Below are positions 33,680 to 42,552 of a stretch of DNA of 64,000 nucleotides, piece by piece; the first letter of the stretch is position 1; each line of letters begins with the position of its first letter. Made by a program: the position numbers and the translations under genes. The notes under the pieces were generated by a model. That model was not told where the DNA came from and made no database searches. It was given only the letters and a program-made list of their open reading frames with translations. The DNA is taken from the NCBI GenBank assembly GCA_041781135.1, contig JBHAZV010000020.1:1-64000 (forward strand). The letters run 5' to 3'. Origin of the DNA: JAUMXJ01 sp041781135 (lineage in GTDB: Bacteria; Bacillota; Clostridia; Peptostreptococcales; Acidaminobacteraceae).

Positions 33680-33793
33680 ATGAAAGTAAGACCATCGGTA
33701 AAACCAATGTGCGAAAAATGCAAGGTTATCAAAAGACACGGAAAGGTTATGATAATCTGTGAAAACCCTAAGCACAAGCAAACACAAGGTTAA
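33680..33793 (+). CDS. rpmJ: 50S ribosomal protein L36
   Basis: A 37-residue zinc-ribbon protein. It begins MKVRPSVKPMCEKCKVIKRH and has the C-C-C-H zinc ligands of the standard form (MCEKC, ICENPKH). GGAGG precedes the ATG. The position between infA and rpsM is standard. A 66-base gap follows before rpsM, with no clear promoter. Confidence 0.96.
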   Translation: MKVRPSVKPMCEKCKVIKRHGKVMIICENPKHKQTQG

Positions 33794-33859
33794 ACAAAAT
33801 AAAGCGCGGCTGATAATCTTTAGATTGTTTACCACTTACAAAATGGGAGGTGTCATTTA

Positions 33860-34234
33860 ATGGCAAGAATCGCGGGTGTAGACCTGCCGAGAGATAAGAG
33901 GGTTGTAGTCGGACTTACCTATATTTTTGGTATCGGCCGTACTACATCTGAAAAACTTCTGAAAGAGGCAGGCATCAGTGAGGATACAAGGGTTAAGGAT
34001 CTCACTGAAGACGAGATCAGCAAAATCAGACAGCTTATAGAAAGCAAGCTCATGGTGGAGGGCGACCTCAGACGTGAAATCGCTATGAATATTAAGCGTC
34101 TGAAAGATATTGGCTGTTACAGAGGTATCAGACACAGAAAAGGTCTGCCTGTAAGAGGACAAAAAACCAAGACAAACGCAAGGACCAGAAAGGGCCCTAA
34201 AAAGACAGTTAGCCGCAAGAAGGCAAAAAAATAA
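33860..34234 (+). CDS. rpsM: 30S ribosomal protein S13
   Basis: A 124-residue protein of the 30S head that contacts P-site tRNA and forms bridges to the 50S subunit. ARIAGVDLPRDKRVVVGLTY and the C-terminal RGQKTKTNARTRKGPKKT are diagnostic. A strong GGGAGGT precedes it. It opens the alpha part of the cluster. Confidence 0.98.
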   Translation: MARIAGVDLPRDKRVVVGLTYIFGIGRTTSEKLLKEAGISEDTRVKDLTEDEISKIRQLIESKLMVEGDLRREIAMNIKRLKDIGCYRGIRHRKGLPVRGQKTKTNARTRKGPKKTVSRKKAKK

Positions 34235-34244
34235 GGGGTAGGAT

Positions 34245-34643
34245 ATGGCAGCAGCTAAAAAAGGTAGAAAAATCAGGAAAAGACGCGAAAGAAAAAATAT
34301 TGATCGCGGTCAGGCGCATATTCAAGCCACTTTTAATAACACAATCGTCACTATCACCGATAACGAAGGCAATGCGGTCGCTTGGTCAAGCGCCGGCGCG
34401 CTCGGCTTTAAGGGTTCTAAAAAATCGACGCCTTACGCTGCGCAGCAGACTGCTGAGACAGCGGCAAAGGCAGCGATGGAGCATGGCTTAAAATCGGTTG
34501 CAGTATTTGTAAAAGGTCCGGGTTCAGGACGCGAATCGGCTATCAGATCCCTCAATACAGCAGGTCTCGATATTACGGCTATCGCGGATGTCACGCCTAT
34601 CCCACACAATGGCTGCAGGCCACCTAAGAGAAGAAGAAATTAG
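34245..34643 (+). CDS. rpsK: 30S ribosomal protein S11
   Basis: A 132-residue protein of the 30S platform close to the E site. It contains AHIQATFNNTIVTITD and ends with DVTPIPHNGCRPPKRRRN, where the Asn-Gly step is known to form isoaspartate in some bacteria. It lies 10 bases after rpsM. Confidence 0.98.
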   Translation: MAAAKKGRKIRKRRERKNIDRGQAHIQATFNNTIVTITDNEGNAVAWSSAGALGFKGSKKSTPYAAQQTAETAAKAAMEHGLKSVAVFVKGPGSGRESAIRSLNTAGLDITAIADVTPIPHNGCRPPKRRRN

Positions 34644-34657
34644 TTTGGAGGATAGAA

Positions 34658-35248
34658 ATGGCAAGATATAGAGGACCTGTACTCAAGAGATGCGCTTCTC
34701 TTGGACTTGCACCCGAAGCTGTCGGCGTGTTCAAGGAATCAAACAGGCGTAAAGATAAAAGACAGAAGAAGCTGAGCGAATACGGCACGCAGCTTCGTGA
34801 AAAACAGAAGGCAAAATTCTTCTACGGCATGCCGGAAAAGCAGTTCCGAGCGTTTTTTGACAGAGCTTCAAAATTGCCGGGACAGACAGGTGAAAACCTT
34901 GCAAGGCTGCTTGAGCTCAGAATGGACAATATCGTGTACAGACTTGGATTTGCGTCTACAAGGCGCGAGGCAAGGCAGATGGTAGTTCACGGACATTTCC
35001 TTCTGAACGGCGCGGCGCATGATGTTCCTTCAATGTGCCTTAAACCGGGCGATGTTATAGAAGTCAAAGAAGCTTCCCGCAACCATCCGCGCATGAAAGA
35101 AAATCTTGCGGCAAAATCGGTGGGTGTCGTCAGATGGCTCAGCATAGATCCTGAAGCGATGAAGGGAACTGTCGTGGAAAATCCAATCAGAGAATTACTC
35201 GACTTTGAATTAGAAGAACGTCTTATTGTGGAGTTTTACTCGAAGTAA
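34658..35248 (+). CDS. rpsD: 30S ribosomal protein S4
   Basis: A 196-residue primary 16S rRNA-binding protein important for accuracy and mRNA unwinding. It starts ARYRGPVLKRCASLGL and contains the S4 RNA-binding domain (RLGFASTRREARQMVVHGH). The N-terminal zinc Cys set of the C+ form is absent, so it is the zinc-free type. Its position within the alpha operon before rpoA agrees with the classical order. Confidence 0.97.
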   Translation: MARYRGPVLKRCASLGLAPEAVGVFKESNRRKDKRQKKLSEYGTQLREKQKAKFFYGMPEKQFRAFFDRASKLPGQTGENLARLLELRMDNIVYRLGFASTRREARQMVVHGHFLLNGAAHDVPSMCLKPGDVIEVKEASRNHPRMKENLAAKSVGVVRWLSIDPEAMKGTVVENPIRELLDFELEERLIVEFYSK

Positions 35249-35265
35249 TAATCCGAGGAGGATTT

Positions 35266-36216
35266 ATGATAGAAATAGAAAAACCAACCATAAAGACCTT
35301 GGAATTATCTGCGGACGGCAGGTATGGAAAATTTGTCGTCGAGCCGCTTGAGAGAGGCTACGGAATAACTCTGGGAAACAGCCTTAGGAGGGTTTTGCTT
35401 TCGTCACTTCCTGGTTTTGCAGTAAAATCAGTAAGAATTCGCGATGTACTTCACGAATTTACCACTGTTGACGGCGTAAAAGAAGATGTGGTCGAGTTGA
35501 TCCTTAATCTTAAGAATCTCCATGCAAAGATTCATTCGGACGAGATGACTAAGCTCCTTAGAATCGATGTCGATACTCCGGGCGAAGTAACTGCCGGCGA
35601 TATTATCGCAGAGGGAGATGTCGAGATCCTTAACACCGATATGCATATATGCACAATAGAAGATGGAGGATCGCTGAATATGGAAATTGTTCTCAGCAGG
35701 GGCAGAGGATATGTTCCTGCCGAGAATAACAAGGATCCGGAAGCGCCGCTTGGCTGGCTGCCGGTCGACTCTATTTATACGCCGGTGGAAAAAGTGAATT
35801 TTACGGTTGAAAAAACGAGAGTTGGCAAGGTTACAGACTATGATAAGCTGTTCTTAGAGATATGGACCAATGGCACTATTCTTCCGGATGAGGCGGCTTC
35901 TGTTGGAGCGAAGATTCTGATAGAGCATCTCAATCTCTTTGTCGAAATTTCTGATATGGCACAGAGATTCGATATTATGGTCGAAAAGGAAGATGACAGC
36001 AAGAGGAAAATGCTGGATACGACTATCGACGATCTTGAGCTTTCTCCAAGGGCTTACAACTGCCTCAAAAGAGCGAATATCCACACCGTGGAAGTACTGG
36101 TGTCAAAGACGAAGAACGAACTCAAAAAAGTGCGTAACTTTGGGGAAAAATCGCTTGATGAGATAATGAAAAAGCTCGACGAACTCGGACTTGAGCTCAG
36201 AAAAGATGACGAATAA
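35266..36216 (+). CDS. rpoA: RNA polymerase alpha subunit
   Basis: A 316-residue subunit that dimerises to nucleate RNA polymerase assembly. The N-terminal domain holds EPLERGYGITLGNSLRRVLL. The C-terminal domain (from about residue 245) contains LELSPRAYNCLKRANI and GEKSLDEIMKKL, the helix-hairpin-helix that binds UP elements and activators. Length matches Firmicutes. Confidence 0.98.
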   Translation: MIEIEKPTIKTLELSADGRYGKFVVEPLERGYGITLGNSLRRVLLSSLPGFAVKSVRIRDVLHEFTTVDGVKEDVVELILNLKNLHAKIHSDEMTKLLRIDVDTPGEVTAGDIIAEGDVEILNTDMHICTIEDGGSLNMEIVLSRGRGYVPAENNKDPEAPLGWLPVDSIYTPVEKVNFTVEKTRVGKVTDYDKLFLEIWTNGTILPDEAASVGAKILIEHLNLFVEISDMAQRFDIMVEKEDDSKRKMLDTTIDDLELSPRAYNCLKRANIHTVEVLVSKTKNELKKVRNFGEKSLDEIMKKLDELGLELRKDDE

Positions 36217-36227
36217 GGGGTAAGAAA

Positions 36228-36569
36228 ATGAGAAAGTATAGAAAGTTAGGTCGTGTATCTTCACATCGAATAATGATGTTCAGGAATCTTACGACTTCAC
36301 TGCTCAAAAATGGCAAAATCGAAACAACGGTAACAAGAGCGAAGGAAATGCGAAAGTTTGCCGAGAAAATGATAACTCTCGGCAAGAGCGGCGATCTTCA
36401 TTCCAGAAGACAGGCGCTTTCGTTTGTCACAGAGGAAGCTGTGGTCAAGAAGCTGTTTGATGAAATCGCTCCTAAGTATGCCGAAAGAAACGGTGGATAC
36501 ACAAGAATGGTCAAAATTGCGCCGCGCAGAGGCGACTCGGCTCCTATGTGCAGGATCGAGCTCGTATAG
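36228..36569 (+). CDS. rplQ: 50S ribosomal protein L17
   Basis: A 113-residue protein near the tunnel exit. It begins RKYRKLGRVSSHRIMMFRNL and ends in the typical PRRGDSAPMCRIELV. It is the last gene of the cluster; a terminator follows 34 bases downstream. The energy-coupling transporter genes often found behind rplQ in Firmicutes are not here. Confidence 0.98.
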   Translation: MRKYRKLGRVSSHRIMMFRNLTTSLLKNGKIETTVTRAKEMRKFAEKMITLGKSGDLHSRRQALSFVTEEAVVKKLFDEIAPKYAERNGGYTRMVKIAPRRGDSAPMCRIELV

Positions 36570-36596
36570 GCGACCATTAGTAAGTTAAAACAATCT

Positions 36597-36640
36597 AAAA
36601 AAGGCGACCCGCATGGGTCGCTGTTTGTTTGCTTTTTCTG
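36597..36640. terminator. Bidirectional terminator between rplQ and the asparaginase gene
   Basis: GCGACCC (36604-36610) pairs with GGGTCGC (36615-36621) around a GCAT loop. On the plus strand it is followed by a T-rich run, and on the minus strand by T6 (complement of A6 at 36597-36602). It can stop both convergent transcripts. Confidence 0.9.
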
Positions 36641-36689
36641 ACAGTTTTTGTGGAGTGATTACACGAGTATTACAGGCAGGAAGGCTAAA

Positions 36690-37664
36690 TTATGAAAACA
36701 TTGCGCGTATGTCGTCGAGACTTGCGCCGCTGCCCAGCGCGAGCATCAATTTGATTCGGGCTTTTTGGCCGTTAAGGTTGAAGCCGAAAATAGCTCCTGC
36801 ATTTTTTAGAGTCCTGCCGCCTCCTTCGTAGCCGTATGAATCGAGAACTCGTCCCATAGGGCAGCGCGAAACAATTATTACGGGAATACCGCTGTCAGCT
36901 GCACGCCTGATTCCGGGGAGCGTCTGCGGAGGCAGATTGCCTCTTCCCATCGCCTCGATTACAAATCCCTTATATCCCGCATCTATGCAGTGATTTATCA
37001 GCTCCGAATCCATTCCGACATAGGATTTCAGAAGCATTACTTTTTCTTCTACTTTGTCGGTGCTTATTATTTCGTGTTCTACAATACTGCGGTAGTATAT
37101 CACCTCGGAGCCGTCGATTATGCCGAGGGGCCCAAATTCCGGTGATTTGAATGTGTCGAGCGAAAGAGTATGTGTCTTTGTAGCCTCTCTTGCGGAGTTG
37201 ACCTCGTTGTTAAGCACGATCAGAGCTCCTTTGCCCTTCGAGTCGTCTGATGCTGCTGTACATATTGCAGCTGCAAGGTTTGCAGGGCCATCGTTTCCGA
37301 GCTCGGAGTTGTTTCGCATCGCCGCGACAAATACTACAGGCTTTTCGTTGTCGATTGAGAGATCGAGAAAGTAAGCGGTTTCTTCGAGGGTGTCCGTGCC
37401 GTGCGTTATAACGACCCCGTCTATATCATTCCTATCGAGAGTGCGCCGCGTAAGCCTTGCAAGGTCGAGTATCATTTGCGGTGTCATATGCGGTCCGGGA
37501 AAAGAACCGAATGTAATCTCCTCTACATCTGCAAGAGTATCTATATTAGTTACCATCGACATTATTTCTGAACCGGACAGCGCAGGTATTGCAGCGGCAA
37601 GGCGCTCGTCGACCTTCATCGAGATAGTGCCGCCGGTGAAAATGACAGCTATTTTTTTTCGCAT
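36690..37664 (-). CDS. ansA: L-asparaginase, type I
   Basis: A 324-residue amidohydrolase that splits asparagine to aspartate and ammonia. The first catalytic Thr lies in FTGGTISM, and the second in VITHGTDTLEETAYFLDL with its Asp/Lys partners. There is no signal peptide, so it is the cytoplasmic form. GGAGG precedes the ATG. It is divergent from the UPF0316 gene and convergent with the ribosomal cluster. Confidence 0.93.
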   Translation of the reverse strand: MRKKIAVIFTGGTISMKVDERLAAAIPALSGSEIMSMVTNIDTLADVEEITFGSFPGPHMTPQMILDLARLTRRTLDRNDIDGVVITHGTDTLEETAYFLDLSIDNEKPVVFVAAMRNNSELGNDGPANLAAAICTAASDDSKGKGALIVLNNEVNSAREATKTHTLSLDTFKSPEFGPLGIIDGSEVIYYRSIVEHEIISTDKVEEKVMLLKSYVGMDSELINHCIDAGYKGFVIEAMGRGNLPPQTLPGIRRAADSGIPVIIVSRCPMGRVLDSYGYEGGGRTLKNAGAIFGFNLNGQKARIKLMLALGSGASLDDIRAMFS

Positions 37665-37698
37665 ACTTCCTCCGCTAAAATTATATCACAAAATGTAA

Positions 37699-37726
37699 TT
37701 CCAATGGCTGCTACTTGTGTTATAAT
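37699..37726 (+). promoter_or_regulatory. Probable promoter of the UPF0316-DAHP synthase-valS group
   Basis: TTCCAA (37699-37704) and a perfect TATAAT (37721-37726) are 16 bp apart. The -35 box matches four of six positions. The first gene starts 36 bases downstream behind GGAGGG. Confidence 0.5.
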
Positions 37727-37762
37727 TAAAAATCAGTACAGCGTTGGAATGGAGGGAGCAGA

Positions 37763-38290
37763 ATGGACTGGAATGAAATATTGTTCTTTTTTGTGATAAT
37801 TATTGCAAAGGTAGTAGAGGTATCTTTCGGCACGCTCAGAATAGTGATGATAGCGAAAGGCGAACGCAAGCTCGGCACTATTCTGGCATTTATCGAAATT
37901 GTAATCTGGTGCCTTCTCATAGGAAATGTACTTACAAACATTACTCAGTATCCGCTCAGAACGCTTGCATACGCAATCGGTTTTGCGCTCGGCAACTATG
38001 TCGGAAGCTATATCGAAGAGAAGCTTGCGATAGGGCTGAGCGAGATTAAGGTAATACTTATGGAAAAAGACAGCATGAGGGTTGCTGAGGCGCTTAGAAC
38101 TGCCGGGTTTGCGGTAACTCAGATCAAGGCGCAGGGAAAAAATCATCCGCGCGAGCTGCTCGTAATGTATATCCCGCGTGCAAAGATACGGGAGTGCGTT
38201 ACTACAATACGCAGCAACGAAGAAAATGCAGTAATTACAATCTCTGATACCAAGCCATTGCTCGGCGGGTTTGGGCTTCTTAGAAAGTAA
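37763..38290 (+). CDS. UPF0316 membrane protein (DUF5698/DUF2179)
   Basis: A 175-residue protein. The N-terminal half has three hydrophobic helices (about residues 5-23, 38-58 and 65-82), and the C-terminal half is a small soluble alpha/beta domain of the DUF2179 type. Similar proteins (YebE-like) are widespread in Firmicutes without a known function; the soluble domain resembles small ligand- or nucleotide-sensing modules (inference). GGAGGG precedes the ATG. The DAHP synthase gene follows 16 bases later, so they are probably co-transcribed. Confidence 0.82.
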   Translation: MDWNEILFFFVIIIAKVVEVSFGTLRIVMIAKGERKLGTILAFIEIVIWCLLIGNVLTNITQYPLRTLAYAIGFALGNYVGSYIEEKLAIGLSEIKVILMEKDSMRVAEALRTAGFAVTQIKAQGKNHPRELLVMYIPRAKIRECVTTIRSNEENAVITISDTKPLLGGFGLLRK

Positions 38291-38306
38291 CGATAAAATA
38301 GAAATA

Positions 38307-39107
38307 ATGAAAAAAATAGTAGAGATAGATTATACATCGGGTGGCGAACATAAAACACTTGCAATAGGCGGCGGAGAGCTCGTTATTGCTGCAGGACCGT
38401 GCTCTATAGAGAACAGGGGGCTGTTGATCGAGATTGCAAAGAGGGTCAAGGCTGTGGGTGCAGTCTTGCTTCGCGCAGGGGCGTTTAAGCCGCGAACTCG
38501 GCCGTCGTCGTTTCAGGGGCTTGGATTGGAAGCGCTCGAGTATTTGAAGGAAGCCGGCGCGCTGTGCGGTCTTCCCACAGTTACCGAGGCTGTTTCGGTC
38601 GAGCTCGTCGGGGAAGTGGCCGCGCGTACCGACATGATTCAGATCGGTTCTCGGAACATGTATAATTATCCTTTGCTAAGGGCTGTCGGCAAGACTGGCA
38701 AGCCGGTTTTGTTAAAGCGGGCATTTTCGGCGACTGTCGACGAATGGATAGGTGCAGCGGAGTACATTGGACATGACAAAGTCGTGTTCTGCGAGAGGGG
38801 TATACGCTCGTTCAGCGATGTGACGCGCAATGTGCTCGACCTTGCGTCGGCAAAGGTGGTCAGCGAGATTACGGGGCTGCCCGTGATAGTCGATCCGAGC
38901 CACGCCACCGGCAGGCGCGACCTTGTAAAGTCTATGGCGCTTGCGGCAGTGGCCGCCGGTGCGGACGGTCTCATCATTGAGGCGCACATCGACCCTCCGT
39001 CTTCGGTTTCCGATGCAGACCAGACTGTATACATCGAGGAATTGGCGGATATAATCGAAAAAGCTCAAAAGGTGCAGAGCGCAGTAACAAATAGCGGATG
39101 CAAATGA
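38307..39107 (+). CDS. aroF: 3-Deoxy-7-phosphoheptulonate (DAHP) synthase, type I beta
   Basis: A 266-residue enzyme that condenses phosphoenolpyruvate and erythrose 4-phosphate, the first step toward chorismate and aromatic amino acids. Signature stretches are VIAAGPCSIE, RAGAFKPRTRPSSFQGLG, IQIGSRNMYNYPLL and PVIVDPSHATGRRDL. It contains only the barrel; the N-terminal ferredoxin-like domain that gives feedback control in Thermotoga-type enzymes is missing. The ATG at 38307 is chosen over an in-frame TTG inside the previous gene; ribosome sites are weak for both. Related KDO8P synthases differ in the metal and substrate loops, so DAHP synthase is favoured. Confidence 0.88.
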   Translation: MKKIVEIDYTSGGEHKTLAIGGGELVIAAGPCSIENRGLLIEIAKRVKAVGAVLLRAGAFKPRTRPSSFQGLGLEALEYLKEAGALCGLPTVTEAVSVELVGEVAARTDMIQIGSRNMYNYPLLRAVGKTGKPVLLKRAFSATVDEWIGAAEYIGHDKVVFCERGIRSFSDVTRNVLDLASAKVVSEITGLPVIVDPSHATGRRDLVKSMALAAVAAGADGLIIEAHIDPPSSVSDADQTVYIEELADIIEKAQKVQSAVTNSGCK

Positions 39108-39130
39108 TTATAAATTATATAGGGGGCAAA

Positions 39131-41521
39131 ATGCAGGAATTTGAAAAGAGATACGACGGGCTTGAAGTCGAGAAACAGATGCAGAAATACTGGGAGGAGA
39201 ATAAAGTCTACGCCTTTGATCCGAGCCACAGGGGACAGATATACTCCATAGACACTCCGCCTCCTACGGTTAACGGAAATCTTCATATCGGACATATTTT
39301 TAGTTATACTCAGGCGGAGATGATAGCGCGTTATCGCAGGATGAGCGGTTACAATGTGTACTATCCGTTTGGATTTGACGACAACGGGCTTCCGTCGGAA
39401 CGTCTTGTTGAAAAAGAACTGGGCATAAAAGCGAAAGATCTTCCTCGCAGCGAGTTTTGTCAGAAGTGCATAGAGACGACGTCAAAGTACGAGGATGAGT
39501 TCAAGGCGCTGTGGTCAAGTATGGGGTTTTCGTGCGATTGGAATCTCGTATATACGACTGTCAGTGCGGAATCTCAGCGTATTTCTCAAAAATCCTTTAT
39601 TGAATTAGCTCAAAAAGGCCATGCATATATAAAGGAATCTCCGGTTCTCTGGTGTGTAGAATGTCAGACCTCTATCGCGCAGGCGGAGCTCGATAATCAC
39701 GAGGCTGACTCGACTTTTAATTTTATCCCTTTTGCACACGCTTCGGGCGATGGGCATATACTTATTGCGACTACTCGCCCCGAGCTTTTGAACAGCGTAG
39801 TCTGCGTATTTGTAAACCCTGAAGATTTGCGGTACAAGGATTATGTCGGAAAAAATGTAAAGGTGCCGCTTTATGATTTTGAAGTGCCTGTCATTGCAGA
39901 CGAAAAGGCTGCGATAGACAAGGGAACGGGCGCTGTAATGTGCGCCACCTTTGGAGATACTACGGATGTAGAGTGGGTAAGGGAGCATGGGCTGCCTTAC
40001 AGGAAAACCTTGCTCGGAAATGGAATGATAGATGCAGATGTTCCTTTTATCGGCGGCATGTATGTAAAAAAGGCGAGAAAGGAAATTATCAGACTTTTGG
40101 AGGAGCGTGGACTGCTGCTTAAATCTGAACCGCTTACACATATGGTGGCGACTCATGAGCGCTGCGGGACAGATGTCGAGATCATACCTTCGAGACAGTG
40201 GTACATCGACGTTCTCTCCAAGAAAGAGGAACTTCTTGCGGCGGGCGAAAAGGTAAACTGGTATCCAGCTTCTATGAAAAATAGGTATGTCACATGGGTA
40301 GAAAATTTGAAATGGGATTGGTGCATATCGAGGCAGAGGTATTTTGGGGTTCCGTTCCCTGTGTGGTATTGTAAGGCCTGCGGCAAGGTCCATTTTGCTA
40401 AAATTGAGGATCTGCCTGTCAATCCGTTGGAGACGCCGTATAATGGAGTATGTGAATGCGGCTGTTCCGAGTTTTTACCTGAAACTTCGGTATTTGATAC
40501 CTGGGCTACATCGTCCATCACGCCGCTTCTTAATGCCGAGATCGCAAAGAGCAAGGGTGTGGAGCAATTAGCGCCTATGGCGATGCGAACCCAGGCGCAT
40601 GAGATTATCAGGACATGGGCGTTTTATACTATTACCAGAAGCCTTTACAGTACAGGCGATATCCCTTGGCGTGACGCCATGATCTGCGGTTTTGTTCTCG
40701 CAAAACCGGGGGAAAAAATAAGCAAATCAAAGGGAAATTCCGCTCTGACTCCTCGGGGTCTTATTGAGGCGCATTCAGCGGACGCAATCCGCTATTGGGC
40801 CGCTAACGCAAGGCTTGGCACCGATACATACTTTGATGAAAAAGAGATGCAGGACACTTCAAGAAGAATAATTACAAAGCTGTGGAATTCTTCTAAGTTT
40901 GTGCTTTCTCATCTGGAAGATTTTGACAAAAGCTACATTCCAAAGAAAATTTTGCCGATAGACAGATGGATTATTGAGAGAACAGACAGCACTTTCAGAG
41001 AAGCGAGCAAATGGCTCGATCAGTACGAGATAGGGATGGCGCGCAAAGCGATAGACGATCTGTTCTGGAAAGATATATGCGATGACTATATAGAAATTGT
41101 CAAAGAGAGGCTTTATCAGCCGGAGGTACATGGCGATGAGGAGAGAAAGTCGGCACAGTACGCGATATACTACGCGCTGCTTTCGGTGCTCAAAATGTAT
41201 GCAATATATATGCCACATCAGACAGAATACATATATCTGAAAGGCTTTAAGGATTTTGAAGGCGAAATTTCTATCCATAAGACACTTTGGACCGTACCCG
41301 GCGAGGAAGATGCAAGTATTTTGAAGTTTGGCGAACAGGTGAAGAATGCTGTTTCCGCAATGAGAAAATACAAGTCGGACAATTCGCTCTCTATGAAAGC
41401 TGAGATGGAAGTATTCGAAATTGAATGCTCGGAGGAACTGAAACCCCAGTTTATGGAAACTGAAAAGGACTTGATTGCATGTTCGCACGCAAAGCAAATA
41501 GTATATAAATCAGCGGATTAG
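39131..41521 (+). CDS. valS: Valyl-tRNA synthetase, short archaeal-like form
   Basis: A 796-residue class I synthetase that charges tRNA-Val. PPPTVNGNLHIGHIFSYTQ holds HIGH, and KISKSKGN is the second signature. The editing domain keeps TTRPELL and GTGAVMCATFGD. The stretch GFDDNGLPSERLVEKELG and the lack of the C-terminal coiled-coil arm of ordinary bacterial ValS (about 880 residues) point to the short form shared by archaea, Rickettsia and some Firmicutes. AGGGGG precedes the ATG, 23 bases after the DAHP synthase stop. No T-box is visible ahead of it. Confidence 0.92.
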   Translation: MQEFEKRYDGLEVEKQMQKYWEENKVYAFDPSHRGQIYSIDTPPPTVNGNLHIGHIFSYTQAEMIARYRRMSGYNVYYPFGFDDNGLPSERLVEKELGIKAKDLPRSEFCQKCIETTSKYEDEFKALWSSMGFSCDWNLVYTTVSAESQRISQKSFIELAQKGHAYIKESPVLWCVECQTSIAQAELDNHEADSTFNFIPFAHASGDGHILIATTRPELLNSVVCVFVNPEDLRYKDYVGKNVKVPLYDFEVPVIADEKAAIDKGTGAVMCATFGDTTDVEWVREHGLPYRKTLLGNGMIDADVPFIGGMYVKKARKEIIRLLEERGLLLKSEPLTHMVATHERCGTDVEIIPSRQWYIDVLSKKEELLAAGEKVNWYPASMKNRYVTWVENLKWDWCISRQRYFGVPFPVWYCKACGKVHFAKIEDLPVNPLETPYNGVCECGCSEFLPETSVFDTWATSSITPLLNAEIAKSKGVEQLAPMAMRTQAHEIIRTWAFYTITRSLYSTGDIPWRDAMICGFVLAKPGEKISKSKGNSALTPRGLIEAHSADAIRYWAANARLGTDTYFDEKEMQDTSRRIITKLWNSSKFVLSHLEDFDKSYIPKKILPIDRWIIERTDSTFREASKWLDQYEIGMARKAIDDLFWKDICDDYIEIVKERLYQPEVHGDEERKSAQYAIYYALLSVLKMYAIYMPHQTEYIYLKGFKDFEGEISIHKTLWTVPGEEDASILKFGEQVKNAVSAMRKYKSDNSLSMKAEMEVFEIECSEELKPQFMETEKDLIACSHAKQIVYKSAD

Positions 41522-41559
41522 TCACCGGTAAAACTTGTTTGCAAGAGTTAATATTATTT

Positions 41560-42552
41560 TTATTCGGCGGCTTCTGAAGTCGCCTCTTCTTCTTTGAAGC
41601 CTTCGTTTGGATCGGTGCTGTAAAACAGTCTCATAAGAGCTTTTTTCTTGGCGTCGTCGTGAAACCAGAAAGACAGTCCGCCGTACATATCGTGGTTGCC
41701 CTCGAGAGTGTAGAATTTGACTCTGTCCATAGGCATATTCTTGATTTTTGCGGCATATTTCAGCACTTCTTCAAGAGGCATATCTGTCGTAACATATTCA
41801 CCCTTGACTATTGTAGTTAGTACGGGAACTATGTCATTGGCGAGCGCTTTATCTATCATCGCTTTTATAAATTCTTTCTGTCTTTCGATGCGCTGAACAT
41901 CTCCCTCGGCGATGGTTCCGTCGTTGCTTTTGCGGAACCTTAGATATTTGAGGGTTTCGAGTCCGTCCAAATGGTGCCAGCCCGCATCCAGTGCGATGTG
42001 CAGCGGAGGGTAATCTGTCGGGTCATCATAGTACATAGGATAGGGCAGATATACGTCATATCCGCCGAGCGAATCTACTATTGCGATGACTGAACTGAAT
42101 TCGACTTTTACATAGTAGTGTACAGGAATTTCGAGGAGCTTGGAGATCTGTGTCTTCATGCCGAGCTCGCCGCCGTCTTCGCGATATGTGTAGACCGAGT
42201 TGATTTTGTGCTGCCAAAGCTCGTTGTAGCCTTCGACTTCAAAGTATGTGTCGCGCGGAATGCTGAGGACTCTGAGTGCGTTTGTGCCGTAGTTATAGCT
42301 GAAAAGGACTATGGTATCTGCAAGCCCGTCATTAAGACCGAACGCGAGGACATTTATGACCTTGTCGCCTTTTTCGTCTTCTGTGGGAGCTGTGGTGGTT
42401 TCGATATCGCTGCTGTTGCCTGTAGTAGTGGTATGTATCGGGAGCGCTGTATCGCCGTCAGAAAAAAGGCCCGCCCCGTAAAAAACGCCCATGAGCAGCA
42501 GCAGGGTTAAACCAAATGCTGACAAAAATGTTATAATGTACTTTTTATTCAT
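41560..42552 (-). CDS. LytR-CpsA-Psr (LCP) family cell-wall ligase
   Basis: A 330-residue membrane-anchored protein with one N-terminal helix, a Thr-rich linker (about residues 36-55), and an extracellular LCP domain. The domain shows the family pattern: LSIPRDTYFEV, HKINSVYTY, and a late YLRFRKSNDGTIAEGDVQRIERQKEF with the Arg residues that hold the lipid pyrophosphate. LCP enzymes attach teichoic acids or other polymers to peptidoglycan. The start at 42552 follows GGGGAGG and overlaps the end of lspA by 8 bases, so it is the last gene of pyrE-lspA-LCP. Confidence 0.9.
   Translation of the reverse strand: MNKKYIITFLSAFGLTLLLLMGVFYGAGLFSDGDTALPIHTTTTGNSSDIETTTAPTEDEKGDKVINVLAFGLNDGLADTIVLFSYNYGTNALRVLSIPRDTYFEVEGYNELWQHKINSVYTYREDGGELGMKTQISKLLEIPVHYYVKVEFSSVIAIVDSLGGYDVYLPYPMYYDDPTDYPPLHIALDAGWHHLDGLETLKYLRFRKSNDGTIAEGDVQRIERQKEFIKAMIDKALANDIVPVLTTIVKGEYVTTDMPLEEVLKYAAKIKNMPMDRVKFYTLEGNHDMYGGLSFWFHDDAKKKALMRLFYSTDPNEGFKEEEATSEAAE

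Noticed and set aside
42118..42510. A 130-codon plus-strand frame
   Set aside because: Antisense to the LCP gene, without ribosome site or domain.
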